From Promicromonospora sp049532985 (GTDB taxonomy: Bacteria > Actinomycetota > Actinomycetes > Actinomycetales > Cellulomonadaceae), in contig NZ_CP186693.1 of the NCBI RefSeq assembly GCF_049532985.1, forward strand, positions 1,302,001 through 1,366,000: a stretch of DNA of 64,000 nucleotides. Reading direction: 5' to 3'. Positions 16,569 through 27,744 of the stretch are shown one piece after another (positions within the stretch are counted from its first letter, which is position 1; each line of letters begins with the position of its first letter). Below the pieces are notes generated by a model that did not search any database, had not been told where the DNA came from, and worked only from the letters and a program-made list of their open reading frames with translations. Position numbers and translations under genes: made by a program.

Positions 16569-19370
16569 GTGACCGTGGTGGTCTCGGAGCTGTCGACCCG
16601 GTTGGCCGCTGCGGTCCGGGCCGCCCGCACAGCGGCACGCCGCGGCCCGCTCCAGCCTGCGGTCGAGGGCCTCCCGCACGACGCCGCCGCATGGCCCCCG
16701 GTGCTGCTCGACCCCGCGCGTGCCGTCGTGCCGTTCGTCGGACGCGAGCGGGAGCTGACCGACCTGCGCTCCTGGGCCGAGGCGGACGTACCGGTCAGCC
16801 TCCGGCTCCTCGTCGCCCCCGCGGGCTCCGGCAAGACGCGGCTCGCCGGCGAGCTCGGCGACCGGCTGGGCGCCTCCGGCTGGACCGTCGTGACCGTACC
16901 GCGCGGGCGGGAGGCCGCGGCCGTCCGCAACCGCCCCCCGGGCGACGTCCTGTTCGTGGTGGACGACGCGGCCACCCGGCTCGGCCTGGCCGCCATGCTC
17001 GACGCCCTGGTGCGGCCCGCGTGCGGGCGCACCCGGGTCCTCCTGCTGGCCCGTGTCGCCGGCGAGTGGCTCCGGCGGCTGCGCTGGGGGTCGGTGCTCT
17101 GGGAGCACCTCGATCCCGGCGACGCCGCCCAGACCGCGCTCGACCAGCGGCTGGATCCCGGCCTGCCGGACTCCGTCGTGCTCGACGGCGCGGTCGCCGC
17201 GTTCGCCGAGCACCTCGGCGTGGCGAACCCCGGTGTCGCCGCCGTCCGCCTGCTGGACCCGGCCGGCGGCGCCCGCGTGGCCGACCTGCACGCCGGCGCG
17301 GCGCTCGCCGCGCTCGTCGCGGCCGGCGTCCCCGTGCCGGAGGACGAGCCGAGCCCGCTGCGCGCCCTGCTGGAGGTCGCGGCCGACTCGTGGGCGCGGT
17401 CGGCGCGCGAGGCGGGCCTCGACCTCGACCGTGAGCAGGTGCAGGACGTCGTCGCCGCGGCCTGCCTGCTCGGGGTCGAGGACGCCGCGGGTGCGCGCGA
17501 CGTGCTGCGCCGCGTGGTGCCCGGCCTGCCGGGGCGGGCGGGGGCGCGCTGGCTGCTCGGGCTGCCGACCAGCGCGGCGGAGCTCGGTCCGAGTCCGGCG
17601 GGCCCGGACCGGGTCGGCGACCTGCTCGTCGTGGACCGCCTCGGCCGGTCGGTGGCTCTCGTCGGCTCGTGCACCTGGGGGCTGTCCCGGAGGGTGGCGC
17701 TGCGGGTGGTCCGGATCGCGCGGCGCCTGGAGGTCGAGCTGTCCGAGGTGCCCGGCGCCGCGGCGCTGTCCGCCGAGCTCCTGCGCCGGGCCGCGGACTC
17801 CTACGGTGACGACCCGCGCGCGCTGCGGACGGCGTTCCTGCTCAAGCCCCGCAGCATCTCGGACGCCTCGGCCGACGACGTGGACCGGGGTGAGCGGGCG
17901 GTCGCGGCGGCCAAGGACGCCGTGGGCCGCGCCGAGGCGCTGGTCGACCTCGGCTCGGCGCTGCGGGACGTGGCGCGCCTGACCGAGTCGCTGGAGGTGC
18001 TGGGCACGGGGGTCGCGGCCTGGCGCCGTATCGCCGCCGGCGACCCCGACCGGTACCGCACCGCGCTCGTCTCGGCCGTCAACGCGCTGGGCTCGGCGCA
18101 CTGGCGCGCCGGCCACACCCGGGAGGCGCTGGCCGCCCAGCGAGAGGCGATCGAGCTGTGCCGGGCGGCCCCGGAACGGGACAGGTCTTGGTGCGAGGCC
18201 GAGCTGGCGCGCGTCCTGCTCAGCCTGAACGTGCTGCTGAGCGACACGGGCACGCCGCAGGAGGAGGAGGAGACCTTCGCCGAGCTGCTCCCGATCCTGC
18301 GCAACCTGGTCGCGCGCGACCCGCGGCAGTGGGCGACGTTCCTGACCACCGCGCTGTCGAACCGGGCCGTGACCCTCACCGAGAGCCGTCCGGAGGAGGC
18401 CGTCCCGTTCGCGCTGGAGGCCGTCGAGCTCAGCCGGCGGATGGTGCTCCTGGCCCCGGAGCGGCACCGGTTCGAGCTTGGCTTCGCCCTGACCAACCTG
18501 GCCAACGCCTACGCCGCCCTCGGCCGGGACCGGGAGGCCATCGAGCCGCTCGGCGAGGCCGTCGCGCTGCGCCGCGAGCTGGTCCGCGAGAACGCGGCGG
18601 CGCACACGTGGACGCTCGCCTACAGCCTGGCGTCGCTCGGGGCGGTGCTGTCGCGGCTGGGCGAGCTCGACGAGGCAGTCTCCCTGGAGCGGGAGGCCGT
18701 GCTGCTGCGCCGCCGGCTCGCCCGGGAGCATCCGGCACGGTACCGCCGGATGCTCGCGGCCTCGCTGTCCAACCTCGCCGTGACGCACTCGCGGGCAGGC
18801 GAGCCGGAGGAGGCCCTGCCGCTCGAGCGGGAGGCGGTCGCGATCCGGCGGGCGCTCGCCGAGGAGGGCCAGCCGGGCGAGGAGTACCTCGCCAGCTCGC
18901 TGTCCAACCTGGGCGTGCTGTACTCGGAGCTGGGCCGGGCGGCCGACGCCGTGGCCCCCACCGAGGAGGCCGTCGACCGGCTCCGGCGGCTTGCACGCCG
19001 GGACCCCGACCGCTTCGAGCCGGACCTCGCCGACGCACTGCTCAACCTCGGCGCGGCGCTGATGGACGCGCGCCGTCCCCGTGAGGGTGTCGAGCCGACC
19101 GCCGAGGCGGTGCGGGTGCGCCGGGACCTCGCCCGGCGCAGCCCGGACCGGCACCTGCCGGCGCTCGCGGCGGCCCTGTCGAACCTTGTCTCGGTGCACC
19201 TGGACCTGGAGGAGTGGGACGCCGCGGCCGAGCACGCGCAGGAGGTCGTGGACGTGCGGCGCCGGCTCGTCGACGGCTCCTATGCCCACGAGCAGGACCT
19301 GTTGCGGGCCCTTGACCTGCAGTCCCGCGTGCGGCGGTCGCGCGTCGCGGGTGGCCCGGCGGTCCGTTGA
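16569..19370 (+). CDS. NTPase fused to tetratricopeptide repeats (STAND-like)
   Basis: A ~933-residue cytosolic protein. The N-terminal ~45 residues are Arg/Ala-rich. A P-loop NTPase domain follows, with Walker A APAGSGKT (83-90) and a Walker B-like VLFVVDDA (127-134), introduced by VPFVGRERELTDLRSW, the entry seen in AAA/STAND ATPases. A middle helical part of about 250 residues comes next. From about residue 450 to the end there are many 40-50 residue repeats of the kinesin-light-chain TPR kind (LSNLAVTHSRAGEPEEALPL, LSNLGVLYSELGRAADAVAP). This layout fits a signal-responsive scaffold. No TIR, nuclease, protease or DNA-binding effector is visible. The start is uncertain (GTG 16569, or TTG 16566), and there is no ribosome site. 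Confidence 0.8.
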   Translation: MTVVVSELSTRLAAAVRAARTAARRGPLQPAVEGLPHDAAAWPPVLLDPARAVVPFVGRERELTDLRSWAEADVPVSLRLLVAPAGSGKTRLAGELGDRLGASGWTVVTVPRGREAAAVRNRPPGDVLFVVDDAATRLGLAAMLDALVRPACGRTRVLLLARVAGEWLRRLRWGSVLWEHLDPGDAAQTALDQRLDPGLPDSVVLDGAVAAFAEHLGVANPGVAAVRLLDPAGGARVADLHAGAALAALVAAGVPVPEDEPSPLRALLEVAADSWARSAREAGLDLDREQVQDVVAAACLLGVEDAAGARDVLRRVVPGLPGRAGARWLLGLPTSAAELGPSPAGPDRVGDLLVVDRLGRSVALVGSCTWGLSRRVALRVVRIARRLEVELSEVPGAAALSAELLRRAADSYGDDPRALRTAFLLKPRSISDASADDVDRGERAVAAAKDAVGRAEALVDLGSALRDVARLTESLEVLGTGVAAWRRIAAGDPDRYRTALVSAVNALGSAHWRAGHTREALAAQREAIELCRAAPERDRSWCEAELARVLLSLNVLLSDTGTPQEEEETFAELLPILRNLVARDPRQWATFLTTALSNRAVTLTESRPEEAVPFALEAVELSRRMVLLAPERHRFELGFALTNLANAYAALGRDREAIEPLGEAVALRRELVRENAAAHTWTLAYSLASLGAVLSRLGELDEAVSLEREAVLLRRRLAREHPARYRRMLAASLSNLAVTHSRAGEPEEALPLEREAVAIRRALAEEGQPGEEYLASSLSNLGVLYSELGRAADAVAPTEEAVDRLRRLARRDPDRFEPDLADALLNLGAALMDARRPREGVEPTAEAVRVRRDLARRSPDRHLPALAAALSNLVSVHLDLEEWDAAAEHAQEVVDVRRRLVDGSYAHEQDLLRALDLQSRVRRSRVAGGPAVR

Positions 19371-19390
19371 GCCGGGCGGGTGTGACACGT

Positions 19391-19421
19391 CTGTCAGTGT
19401 GATCCATAGAACAGGCGTGCG
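19391..19421 (+). promoter_or_regulatory. DNA damage control elements of uvrA (PafBC-like motif and SOS-like box)
   Basis: CTGTCAGTG (19391-19399) is followed, with a 7-nt instead of 8-nt gap, by TAGAAC (19407-19412), a near match to the PafBC-type promoter. Overlapping it, AGAAC-aggc-GTGCG (19408-19421) differs at two of ten positions from the actinobacterial LexA box CGAAC-N4-GTTCG. The box sits 18 nt upstream of the second -10 at 19440. Confidence 0.5.
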
Positions 19422-19439
19422 AATGTCGGTGAGCCGCCC

Positions 19440-19445
19440 TAGGAT
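19440..19445 (+). promoter_or_regulatory. Leaderless -10 element of uvrA
   Basis: TAGGAT lies 6 nt before the GTG start, the same spacing as in uvrB and uvrC. Confidence 0.6.
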
Positions 19446-19451
19446 GCCTCT

Positions 19452-22397
<2,946 letters not shown>

Positions 22398-22414
22398 CGC
22401 CTGCCTCATAGGGC

Positions 22415-22430
22415 TTGCAGGTTCCTGCAA
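22415..22430. promoter_or_regulatory. Perfect palindrome between uvrA and the secreted protein gene
   Basis: TTGCAGG-tt-CCTGCAA, a 7-bp perfect inverted repeat with a 2-nt centre, lies 33 nt upstream of the next ATG and 17 nt after the uvrA stop. The tight centre suits a dimeric repressor operator better than an RNA hairpin. Confidence 0.5.
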
Positions 22431-22463
22431 CGCGTGTTTCGTCCGGGAGTGTTGACTACGGCC

Positions 22464-22928
22464 ATGCGAAAGAACGGACAGATCAAGCGCATTCTCGCGA
22501 CGGCCTTCGGCATCTCGCTGGGCGCCACGGCGCTCGTCGCCTCGCCGGCGGCAGCGGCCACGCAGATCGCGCACAACTGCGTGGGCGAGCAGGTGATCCG
22601 CTGTGCCAACGTGGAGATGTCGTCCCCCGGGGTGTTCAACGCCCACGCGCGGGTGACTGACAGCGCCGGTGGCGGTAACTACGACGTCATGGTCCACGAG
22701 CTCCGCCTCGAGATCCTGCGGGACGGCATCTGGTGGACGGTCAAGGAGGCCACCACGGACGACGGGTGGGAGCCTACCCAGGACGTCCACCGCACCCTGT
22801 CGTGGTCGTGCGGTTCGTCCCCGCAGGTTCGCATGCGGGCGATCACGACCATGCAGTGGGCGGACGCGAACGGCGTGAGCCACGGCGAGATCACCTCGGG
22901 GAGCGTCACGGTCTGCCCGCGTACCTGA
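22464..22928 (+). CDS. Small secreted protein, four cysteines, unknown function
   Basis: A 154-residue protein with a classical Sec signal peptide: basic start (MRKNGQIKR), hydrophobic core (ILATAFGISLGATALVA) and probable cleavage after SPAAAA near residue 32. The mature part of about 120 residues is Trp-rich and has four Cys (39, 47, 116, 151), enough for two disulfides outside the cell. No enzyme motif is seen, and the pattern suggests an all-beta extracellular domain. The ATG at 22464 gives a clean signal peptide; an upstream in-frame ATG would spoil it. It follows a palindromic site and ends at a hairpin terminator, so it is a single-gene unit. Confidence 0.75.
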   Translation: MRKNGQIKRILATAFGISLGATALVASPAAAATQIAHNCVGEQVIRCANVEMSSPGVFNAHARVTDSAGGGNYDVMVHELRLEILRDGIWWTVKEATTDDGWEPTQDVHRTLSWSCGSSPQVRMRAITTMQWADANGVSHGEITSGSVTVCPRT

Positions 22929-22943
22929 CTGTGCCGCGGGAAC

Positions 22944-22976
22944 GCCCCGCTGCCCCTTTCACCGGGGCGGCGGGGC
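22944..22976 (+). terminator. Terminator of the secreted protein gene
   Basis: GCCCCGCTGCCCC (22944-22956) pairs with GGGGCGGCGGGGC (22964-22976), with one T-G wobble and a 7-nt loop, followed by a short ATTGT. Confidence 0.8.
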
Positions 22977-23037
22977 ATTGTCGTGCTCGGTGCCGGTCGA
23001 CAAGCGCACAGGCGTGGCCTCCGGGGCAGGCGCCCCC

Positions 23038-23043
23038 TAGGGT
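23038..23043 (+). promoter_or_regulatory. Leaderless -10 element of the OsmC-like gene
   Basis: TAGGGT ends 7 nt before the ATG at 23051. No ribosome site is present. Confidence 0.55.
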
Positions 23044-23050
23044 GGTCCCC

Positions 23051-23536
23051 ATGAGCGGAGCCACGCATGACTACGCCGTGACGGTGCGGTGGACCGGCGC
23101 GGGGGAGGCGGGTACGTCGTCGTACACGTCCTACTCCCGGGACCACGAGATCGACCTGCCGCACAAGCCGCCCCTGCCCGGGTCGGCCGACCCGGCGTTC
23201 CGGGGCGACCCGGCCCGCAACAGCCCGGAGGAGCTGTTCGTCGCGAGCCTGAGCCAGTGCCACATGCTGTGGTTCCTGCACCTGGCGGCGGAGTCCGGGC
23301 TCGTCGTGCGCGAGTACACGGACGCCGCCACGGGCACCATGCGGGTCGAGTCGCGGGGCGAGGGCGCCTTCACGGACGTCACGCTGCACCCGAGGGTCGC
23401 GGTGGACGCCGGCGAGCTCGCCACGGACGAGCACCTGGCCGCCCTGCACCACAAGGCCCACGCGATGTGCTTCATCGCCCGCTCGGTGAACTTCCCGGTC
23501 CGCGTGGAGCCCACGCCGCTGCACGTCGTCGCCTGA
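23051..23536 (+). CDS. OsmC-family protein (organic hydroperoxide reductase-like)
   Basis: A 161-residue OsmC/Ohr-fold protein. The two redox cysteines of the family are in SLSQCHMLWFLHLA (near residue 75) and HHKAHAMCFIARSV (near residue 141). In Ohr/OsmC they form a reactive thiol pair that reduces organic peroxides using lipoyl or other thiols. It matches the YhfA/SACOL1771-like branch with the conserved PARNSPEELFVASLSQCHML. It is cytosolic and a single-gene unit between two hairpin terminators. The ATG at 23051 is supported by the leaderless -10. Confidence 0.88.
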   Translation: MSGATHDYAVTVRWTGAGEAGTSSYTSYSRDHEIDLPHKPPLPGSADPAFRGDPARNSPEELFVASLSQCHMLWFLHLAAESGLVVREYTDAATGTMRVESRGEGAFTDVTLHPRVAVDAGELATDEHLAALHHKAHAMCFIARSVNFPVRVEPTPLHVVA

Positions 23537-23539
23537 CCG

Positions 23540-23567
23540 GGCGCGGCCGCGACGGGGCGGCCGCGCC
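23540..23567 (+). terminator. Terminator of the OsmC-like gene
   Basis: A perfect 11-bp inverted repeat, GGCGCGGCCGC (23540-23550) with GCGGCCGCGCC (23557-23567), with a 6-nt loop, starts 3 nt after the stop codon. Confidence 0.8.
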
Positions 23568-23623
23568 ACCCGCCCGGGGCCGGCCGTCCGTCCGGGGACG
23601 ACACCGCGCCCGGGGGCGCCGTC

Positions 23624-23646
23624 GTGTCAGTGGCAGCGCATAGGTT
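23624..23646 (+). promoter_or_regulatory. PafBC-type (RecA-NDp) DNA damage promoter of uvrC
   Basis: GTGTCAGTG (23624-23632), an 8-nt gap and TAGGTT (23641-23646), identical in layout to the uvrB promoter. The -10 ends 6 nt before the ATG, so the mRNA should be leaderless. Confidence 0.85.
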
Positions 23647-23652
23647 GGTGCC

Positions 23653-25632
23653 ATGGCGGATCCAGCAACCTACAGGCCCAAGGCGGGAGAGGTCCCGACG
23701 TCGCCCGGTGTCTACCGGTTCCGCGACGAGCACGGCCGCGTCATCTACGTGGGCAAGGCGAAGAACCTGCGCCAGCGCCTGGCGAACTACTTCCAGGACG
23801 TGGCGCACCTGCACGAGCGCACGCAGCGGATGGTGACCACCGCGGCGTCGGTCGAGTGGACGGTCGTGGGCACCGAGGTCGAGGCGCTCGCGCTGGAGTT
23901 CACCTGGATCCAGCAGTACGACCCGCGGTTCAACGTGAAGTACCGCGACGACAAGTCCTACCCGTACCTCGCCGTGACGCTGGGCGAGGAGGTCCCGCGG
24001 GCCCAGGTCATGCGCGGCGCCAAGCGCAAGGGCACCCGCTACTTCGGCCCCTACGGGCACGCCTGGGCCATCCGCGAGACCCTGGACCTGCTGCTGCGGG
24101 TGTTCCCGATCCGTACCTGCTCGGCCGGCGTCTACAAGCGGGCGGGCCAGTCGGGCCGGCCGTGCCTGCTCGGGTACATCGACAAGTGCTCGGCACCCTG
24201 CGTGGGGCGGATCAGCGTCGAGGACCACCGCGCGCTCGTGCTGGACTTCTGCGACTTCATGGCGGGCGACACGGCCAAGTTCGAGCGCCGGCTGACCAAG
24301 CGCATGCAGGAGGCCGCGGCCGAGATGGAGTACGAGCAGGCCGCCCGCCTGCGCGACGACATCGAGGCCCTGCGCCGCGCCACGGAGAAGAACGCGGTGG
24401 TGCTCGGCGACGCCACCGATGCCGACGTGTTCGCGCTGGTGGGCGACGAGCTGGAGGCCGCGGTCCAGGTGTTCCACGTGCGCGGCGGGCGCATCCGCGG
24501 CCAGCGCGGCTGGGTGGTCGAGAAGGTCGAGGACATCAGCGACGGCGAGCTCGTGGAGCACCTGCTGCAGCAGGTGTACGGCTCGGCGGAGGAGGCGAGC
24601 GGCGCGGAGGCCCGCGACGCGGTGCCCCGCGAGGTCCTCGTCCCCGTGCTGCCCCCCGACCTGGACCAGGTGGGTGCCTGGCTCAGCGGCCTGCGCGGCG
24701 CCCGCGTGGACGTCCGGGTGCCCCAGCGCGGCGACAAGCGGGAGCTGGCCGAGACGGTCCGCAAGAACGCGGAGCACGCGCTGATGCTCCACCGCACGCG
24801 CCGCGCGGGCGACCTGACTACTCGAAGCCAGGCGCTGCGCGAGATCCAGGAGGCGCTGGACCTCGAGTCGGCGCCCCTGCGCATCGAGTGCTACGACATC
24901 TCGCACACCCAGGGCACCTACCAGTCCGCTTCGATGGTCGTCTTCGAGGACGGCCTGCCGCGCAAGAGCGAGTACCGCTCGTTCAGCATCCGCGGCTCGG
25001 ACGGCGACGGTGCACGCGACGACACGCAGGCCATGCACGAGGTGATCACCCGCCGGTTCCGTCGCTACCTCGCCGACCGCCTCAAGGCGAACGACGTCGA
25101 GATCTCCGCGGGCGACCTGCCCGCCGGGGAGGACCCGGCGGGCGCGCTGCCCGGTGGTGAGGTGGCACCCGACGCACCCCAGGAGAAGGCGCGGTTCGCC
25201 TACCCGCCCAGCCTCGTGGTGGTCGACGGCGGCCCGCCCCAGGTCGCCGCCGCGAAGCAGGCGATGGAGGAGCTCGGCATCACCGACGTCGCGCTGTGCG
25301 GCCTGGCCAAGCGGCTGGAGGAGGTGTGGGTGCCGGGGGAGGAGTACCCCGTCATCCTCCAGCGGTCCAGCGAGGGCCTGTACCTGCTGCAGCGCGTCCG
25401 CGACGAGGCGCACCGGTTCGCGATCACCCAGCACCGCCGTCGGCGCAGCAAGGGCATGACCGCCTCGGTGCTCGACGACGTCCCGGGCCTCGGGCCGGCC
25501 CGCAAGAAGGTGCTGCTGTCCCACTTCGGCTCCCTCAAGCGGTTGCGGGCCGCGAGCGTCGAGGAGATCGCCAGCGTGCGGGGCATGGGAGCCACCACGG
25601 CCGCGGCCGTCGTGGCCGCCCTGAAGGCCTGA
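23653..25632 (+). CDS. uvrC: Excinuclease ABC subunit C
   Basis: A 659-residue dual-incision nuclease of excision repair. The N-terminal GIY-YIG nuclease (SPGVYRFRDEHGRVIYVGKA near residues 17-36) makes the 3-prime cut. A UVR motif follows for UvrB contact (MEYEQAARLRDDIEALRRAT, near 220-240). The RNase H-like C-terminal nuclease (IECYDISHTQGTYQSASMVV) makes the 5-prime cut. Two helix-hairpin-helix motifs end the protein (DDVPGLGPARKKVLLSHFGS and the next). A short acidic, Pro/Gly-rich insertion near residue 490 is typical of actinobacterial UvrC. It is followed by rapZ with a 19-nt gap, the start of the uvrC-rapZ-glmR order. Confidence 0.98.
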   Translation: MADPATYRPKAGEVPTSPGVYRFRDEHGRVIYVGKAKNLRQRLANYFQDVAHLHERTQRMVTTAASVEWTVVGTEVEALALEFTWIQQYDPRFNVKYRDDKSYPYLAVTLGEEVPRAQVMRGAKRKGTRYFGPYGHAWAIRETLDLLLRVFPIRTCSAGVYKRAGQSGRPCLLGYIDKCSAPCVGRISVEDHRALVLDFCDFMAGDTAKFERRLTKRMQEAAAEMEYEQAARLRDDIEALRRATEKNAVVLGDATDADVFALVGDELEAAVQVFHVRGGRIRGQRGWVVEKVEDISDGELVEHLLQQVYGSAEEASGAEARDAVPREVLVPVLPPDLDQVGAWLSGLRGARVDVRVPQRGDKRELAETVRKNAEHALMLHRTRRAGDLTTRSQALREIQEALDLESAPLRIECYDISHTQGTYQSASMVVFEDGLPRKSEYRSFSIRGSDGDGARDDTQAMHEVITRRFRRYLADRLKANDVEISAGDLPAGEDPAGALPGGEVAPDAPQEKARFAYPPSLVVVDGGPPQVAAAKQAMEELGITDVALCGLAKRLEEVWVPGEEYPVILQRSSEGLYLLQRVRDEAHRFAITQHRRRRSKGMTASVLDDVPGLGPARKKVLLSHFGSLKRLRAASVEEIASVRGMGATTAAAVVAALKA

Positions 25633-25651
25633 CGCTGGCATGCTTGGAGCC

Positions 25652-26590
25652 ATGAGCAACACCGAGCCGTCGCCCACCACGGCACCCGAGGGGATCGCCG
25701 CCGTCGAGGCCGCCACGCACAGCCCCGAGCGCAGCGACCCGCAGGTGCTCGTGATCACCGGGATGTCCGGCGCGGGCCGGTCCCGGGCCGCGGCCGTGCT
25801 GGAGGACCTCGACTGGTACGTGGTCGACAACCTGCCGCCCATGATGCTCGTGCCCCTGGTCGACCTCATGGCCAAGGGGTCCAGCATCGAGCGGGTGGCC
25901 GTCGTCGTGGACGTGCGTGGACGGGAGTTCTTCTCCGAGCTGGACAAGGTGCTCGTGCACATGACGGAGGCCGGCGTCGCGTACCGGATACTCTTCCTCG
26001 ACGCGAGCGACGAGGTGCTCGTGCGCCGGTTCGAGCAGGTGCGCCGCCCGCACCCGCTCCAGGGTGACGGCCGCATCCTGGACGGCATCGCCGAGGAGCG
26101 GTCCGTCGTGGCGACCCTGGCCGAGCGCGCCGACCTGCGTATCGACACCTCCGACCTGTCCGTGCACGACCTCGCGCGGGAGATCCGCGCCTGGCTCGCC
26201 CACGACGCGGTCGAGCAGCTGCGCATCAACGTCATCTCGTTCGGGTTCAAGTACGGCATCCCCCTGGACGCGGACCACGTGGTGGACGTACGGTTCCTGG
26301 CCAACCCCTACTGGATCACCGAGCTGCGCCACCTGACCGGGCGTGACCAGCCAGTACGCGACTACGTGCTCGCCCGGCCGGGGGCCGTCGAGTTCATCGA
26401 CCGGTACGTCGACGCCCTGGCGCCGGTGCTCGCCGGCTATCTCAACGAGGAGAAGCGCTACGTGACCATCGCCGTCGGGTGCACGGGCGGGAAGCACCGG
26501 TCCGTCGCCATCTCCGAGGCCATCGCCGAGCGGCTGCGTGCCCGCGGGCAGCTCGTCTCCGTCTCGGCACGCGACCTGGGCCGCGAATGA
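25652..26590 (+). CDS. rapZ: RapZ-family RNase adapter / nucleotide-binding protein
   Basis: A 312-residue P-loop protein. The Walker A-like motif is GMSGAGRS (37-44), with Arg where Lys is usual, as seen in actinobacterial members. The family blocks DLDWYVVDNLPPML and SFGFKYGIPLDADHVVDVRF, and the C-terminal GCTGGKHRSVAISEAIAERL with its Cys, are present. In enterobacteria RapZ controls glucosamine-6-phosphate synthase through small RNA decay. In actinobacteria the gene lies with glmR and whiA and its role is less clear. The first 28 residues are a poorly conserved extension. CATGCT lies 7 nt before the ATG. The stop overlaps the glmR start by 4 nt. Confidence 0.94.
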   Translation: MSNTEPSPTTAPEGIAAVEAATHSPERSDPQVLVITGMSGAGRSRAAAVLEDLDWYVVDNLPPMMLVPLVDLMAKGSSIERVAVVVDVRGREFFSELDKVLVHMTEAGVAYRILFLDASDEVLVRRFEQVRRPHPLQGDGRILDGIAEERSVVATLAERADLRIDTSDLSVHDLAREIRAWLAHDAVEQLRINVISFGFKYGIPLDADHVVDVRFLANPYWITELRHLTGRDQPVRDYVLARPGAVEFIDRYVDALAPVLAGYLNEEKRYVTIAVGCTGGKHRSVAISEAIAERLRARGQLVSVSARDLGRE

Positions 26591-27597
26591 TCCCGCACGC
26601 GCCGGGAGCGCCCGACGTGCCCGCCCCGGAGTGGAGCAAGAACCCGTCGGTGGTCGCCCTCGGCGGCGGGCACGGCCTGTCCGCCAGCCTGTCCGCGCTG
26701 CGGCTCATGTCGGACCGCCTCACGGCCGTCGTGACGGTGGCCGACGACGGCGGGTCGTCCGGCCGGCTGCGCGACGAGCTGGACGTGCTGCCCCCGGGCG
26801 ACCTGCGGATGGCGCTCGCAGCGCTGTGCGACGACTCCGAGTGGGGTCGCACCTGGAGCGCGATGCTGCAGCACCGCTTCTCGTCGTCGGGCGAGCTGGA
26901 CAACCACGCGATGGGCAACCTGCTGATCGTGGCGCTGTGGGAGCTGCTCGGCGACCCGGTGGAGGGCCTCGACTGGGTCGGCCGCCTGCTGGGTGCGCGG
27001 GGGCGGGTGCTGCCGATGGCGTCGGTGCCGCTCGTGGTCGAGGCGGACGTCCGGCACGCCGCCGAGCCCGGGGAGCCGGAGCGTCCGCTGGAGACGGTCG
27101 TCGGGCAGAGCCGGGTCGCCGTGACCGAGGGGCGCATCGAGCAGCTCCGGCTCCTGCCCGCCGACCCGCCCGCCTCCCCGGAGGCCGTGCAGGCCGTGCT
27201 CGACGCCGACTGGGTGGTCCTGGGGCCGGGCTCCTGGTACTCGTCGGTGCTGGTGCACCTGCTGGTCCCGGCGCTCGCCGACGCCCTGCACGCCACGAAG
27301 GCGCGCCGCTGCGTGACGCTCAACCTGTCCGCGGAGAACGGTGAGACCGAGGGCCTGACCGCCGTGGACCACCTGGAGGCGCTGCACAAGCACGCGCCCG
27401 GCCTGCGGATCGACGCGGTGCTGGCCGACCCGTCCGCCGTCGAGGACGTGGCGGCCCTGGAGGCCGCCGCCGCGTCCATGGGTGCCCGCGTCATCATGCG
27501 GCAGGTGCGCCGCGGTGACGACACGGCCCGGCACGACGGCCTGCGCCTGGCCGCCGCCTACCGGGACGTGTTCGAGGGCGTCTACGGCGACGTCTGA
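26587..27597 (+). CDS. glmR: Gluconeogenesis factor GlmR/YvcK
   Basis: A 336-residue protein of the YvcK/CofD-like family that binds UDP-GlcNAc and tunes carbon flow to cell wall precursors in Bacillus and Mycobacterium. Family motifs are VVALGGGHGLSASLSALR near residues 22-39, VTVADDGGSSGRLRDEL near 50-66, and NHAMGNLLIVAL. Its ATG overlaps rapZ by 4 nt. In most Gram-positive bacteria whiA follows at once. Here a 14-kb island lies between glmR and whiA, so the conserved rapZ-glmR-whiA operon is split. Confidence 0.93.
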   Translation: MIPHAPGAPDVPAPEWSKNPSVVALGGGHGLSASLSALRLMSDRLTAVVTVADDGGSSGRLRDELDVLPPGDLRMALAALCDDSEWGRTWSAMLQHRFSSSGELDNHAMGNLLIVALWELLGDPVEGLDWVGRLLGARGRVLPMASVPLVVEADVRHAAEPGEPERPLETVVGQSRVAVTEGRIEQLRLLPADPPASPEAVQAVLDADWVVLGPGSWYSSVLVHLLVPALADALHATKARRCVTLNLSAENGETEGLTAVDHLEALHKHAPGLRIDAVLADPSAVEDVAALEAAAASMGARVIMRQVRRGDDTARHDGLRLAAAYRDVFEGVYGDV

Positions 27598-27744
27598 CCA
27601 GCGCACGACGCCGTTCGCCACCGCGATGTCCGCGATGCGAGACCGCTCCTGGACACCGTTGACATGCCCGGAGGGCGGCCGTAACTTCCCGCGCACCGAA
27701 ACCCGATCAGTCTGATCGGATTTCCGGACCGGAGGGAGACCGGC
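27598..27744 (+). promoter_or_regulatory. Island control region with perfect palindrome
   Basis: A 147-bp gene-free stretch after glmR. It holds a perfect 8-bp inverted repeat with a 1-nt centre, CCGATCAG-t-CTGATCGG (27703-27719), about 26 nt before a leader peptide ATG, and the strong ribosome site GGAGGGAG (27731-27738). The repeat is a good operator candidate for a dimeric regulator of the island. I cannot fix the -35/-10 elements. Confidence 0.6.

Noticed and set aside
16569..19370. A complete anti-phage or toxin system built on the NTPase/TPR protein
   Set aside because: No nuclease, TIR, protease, reverse transcriptase or pore-forming domain is visible in it or next to it. Only the orphan pair is reported.
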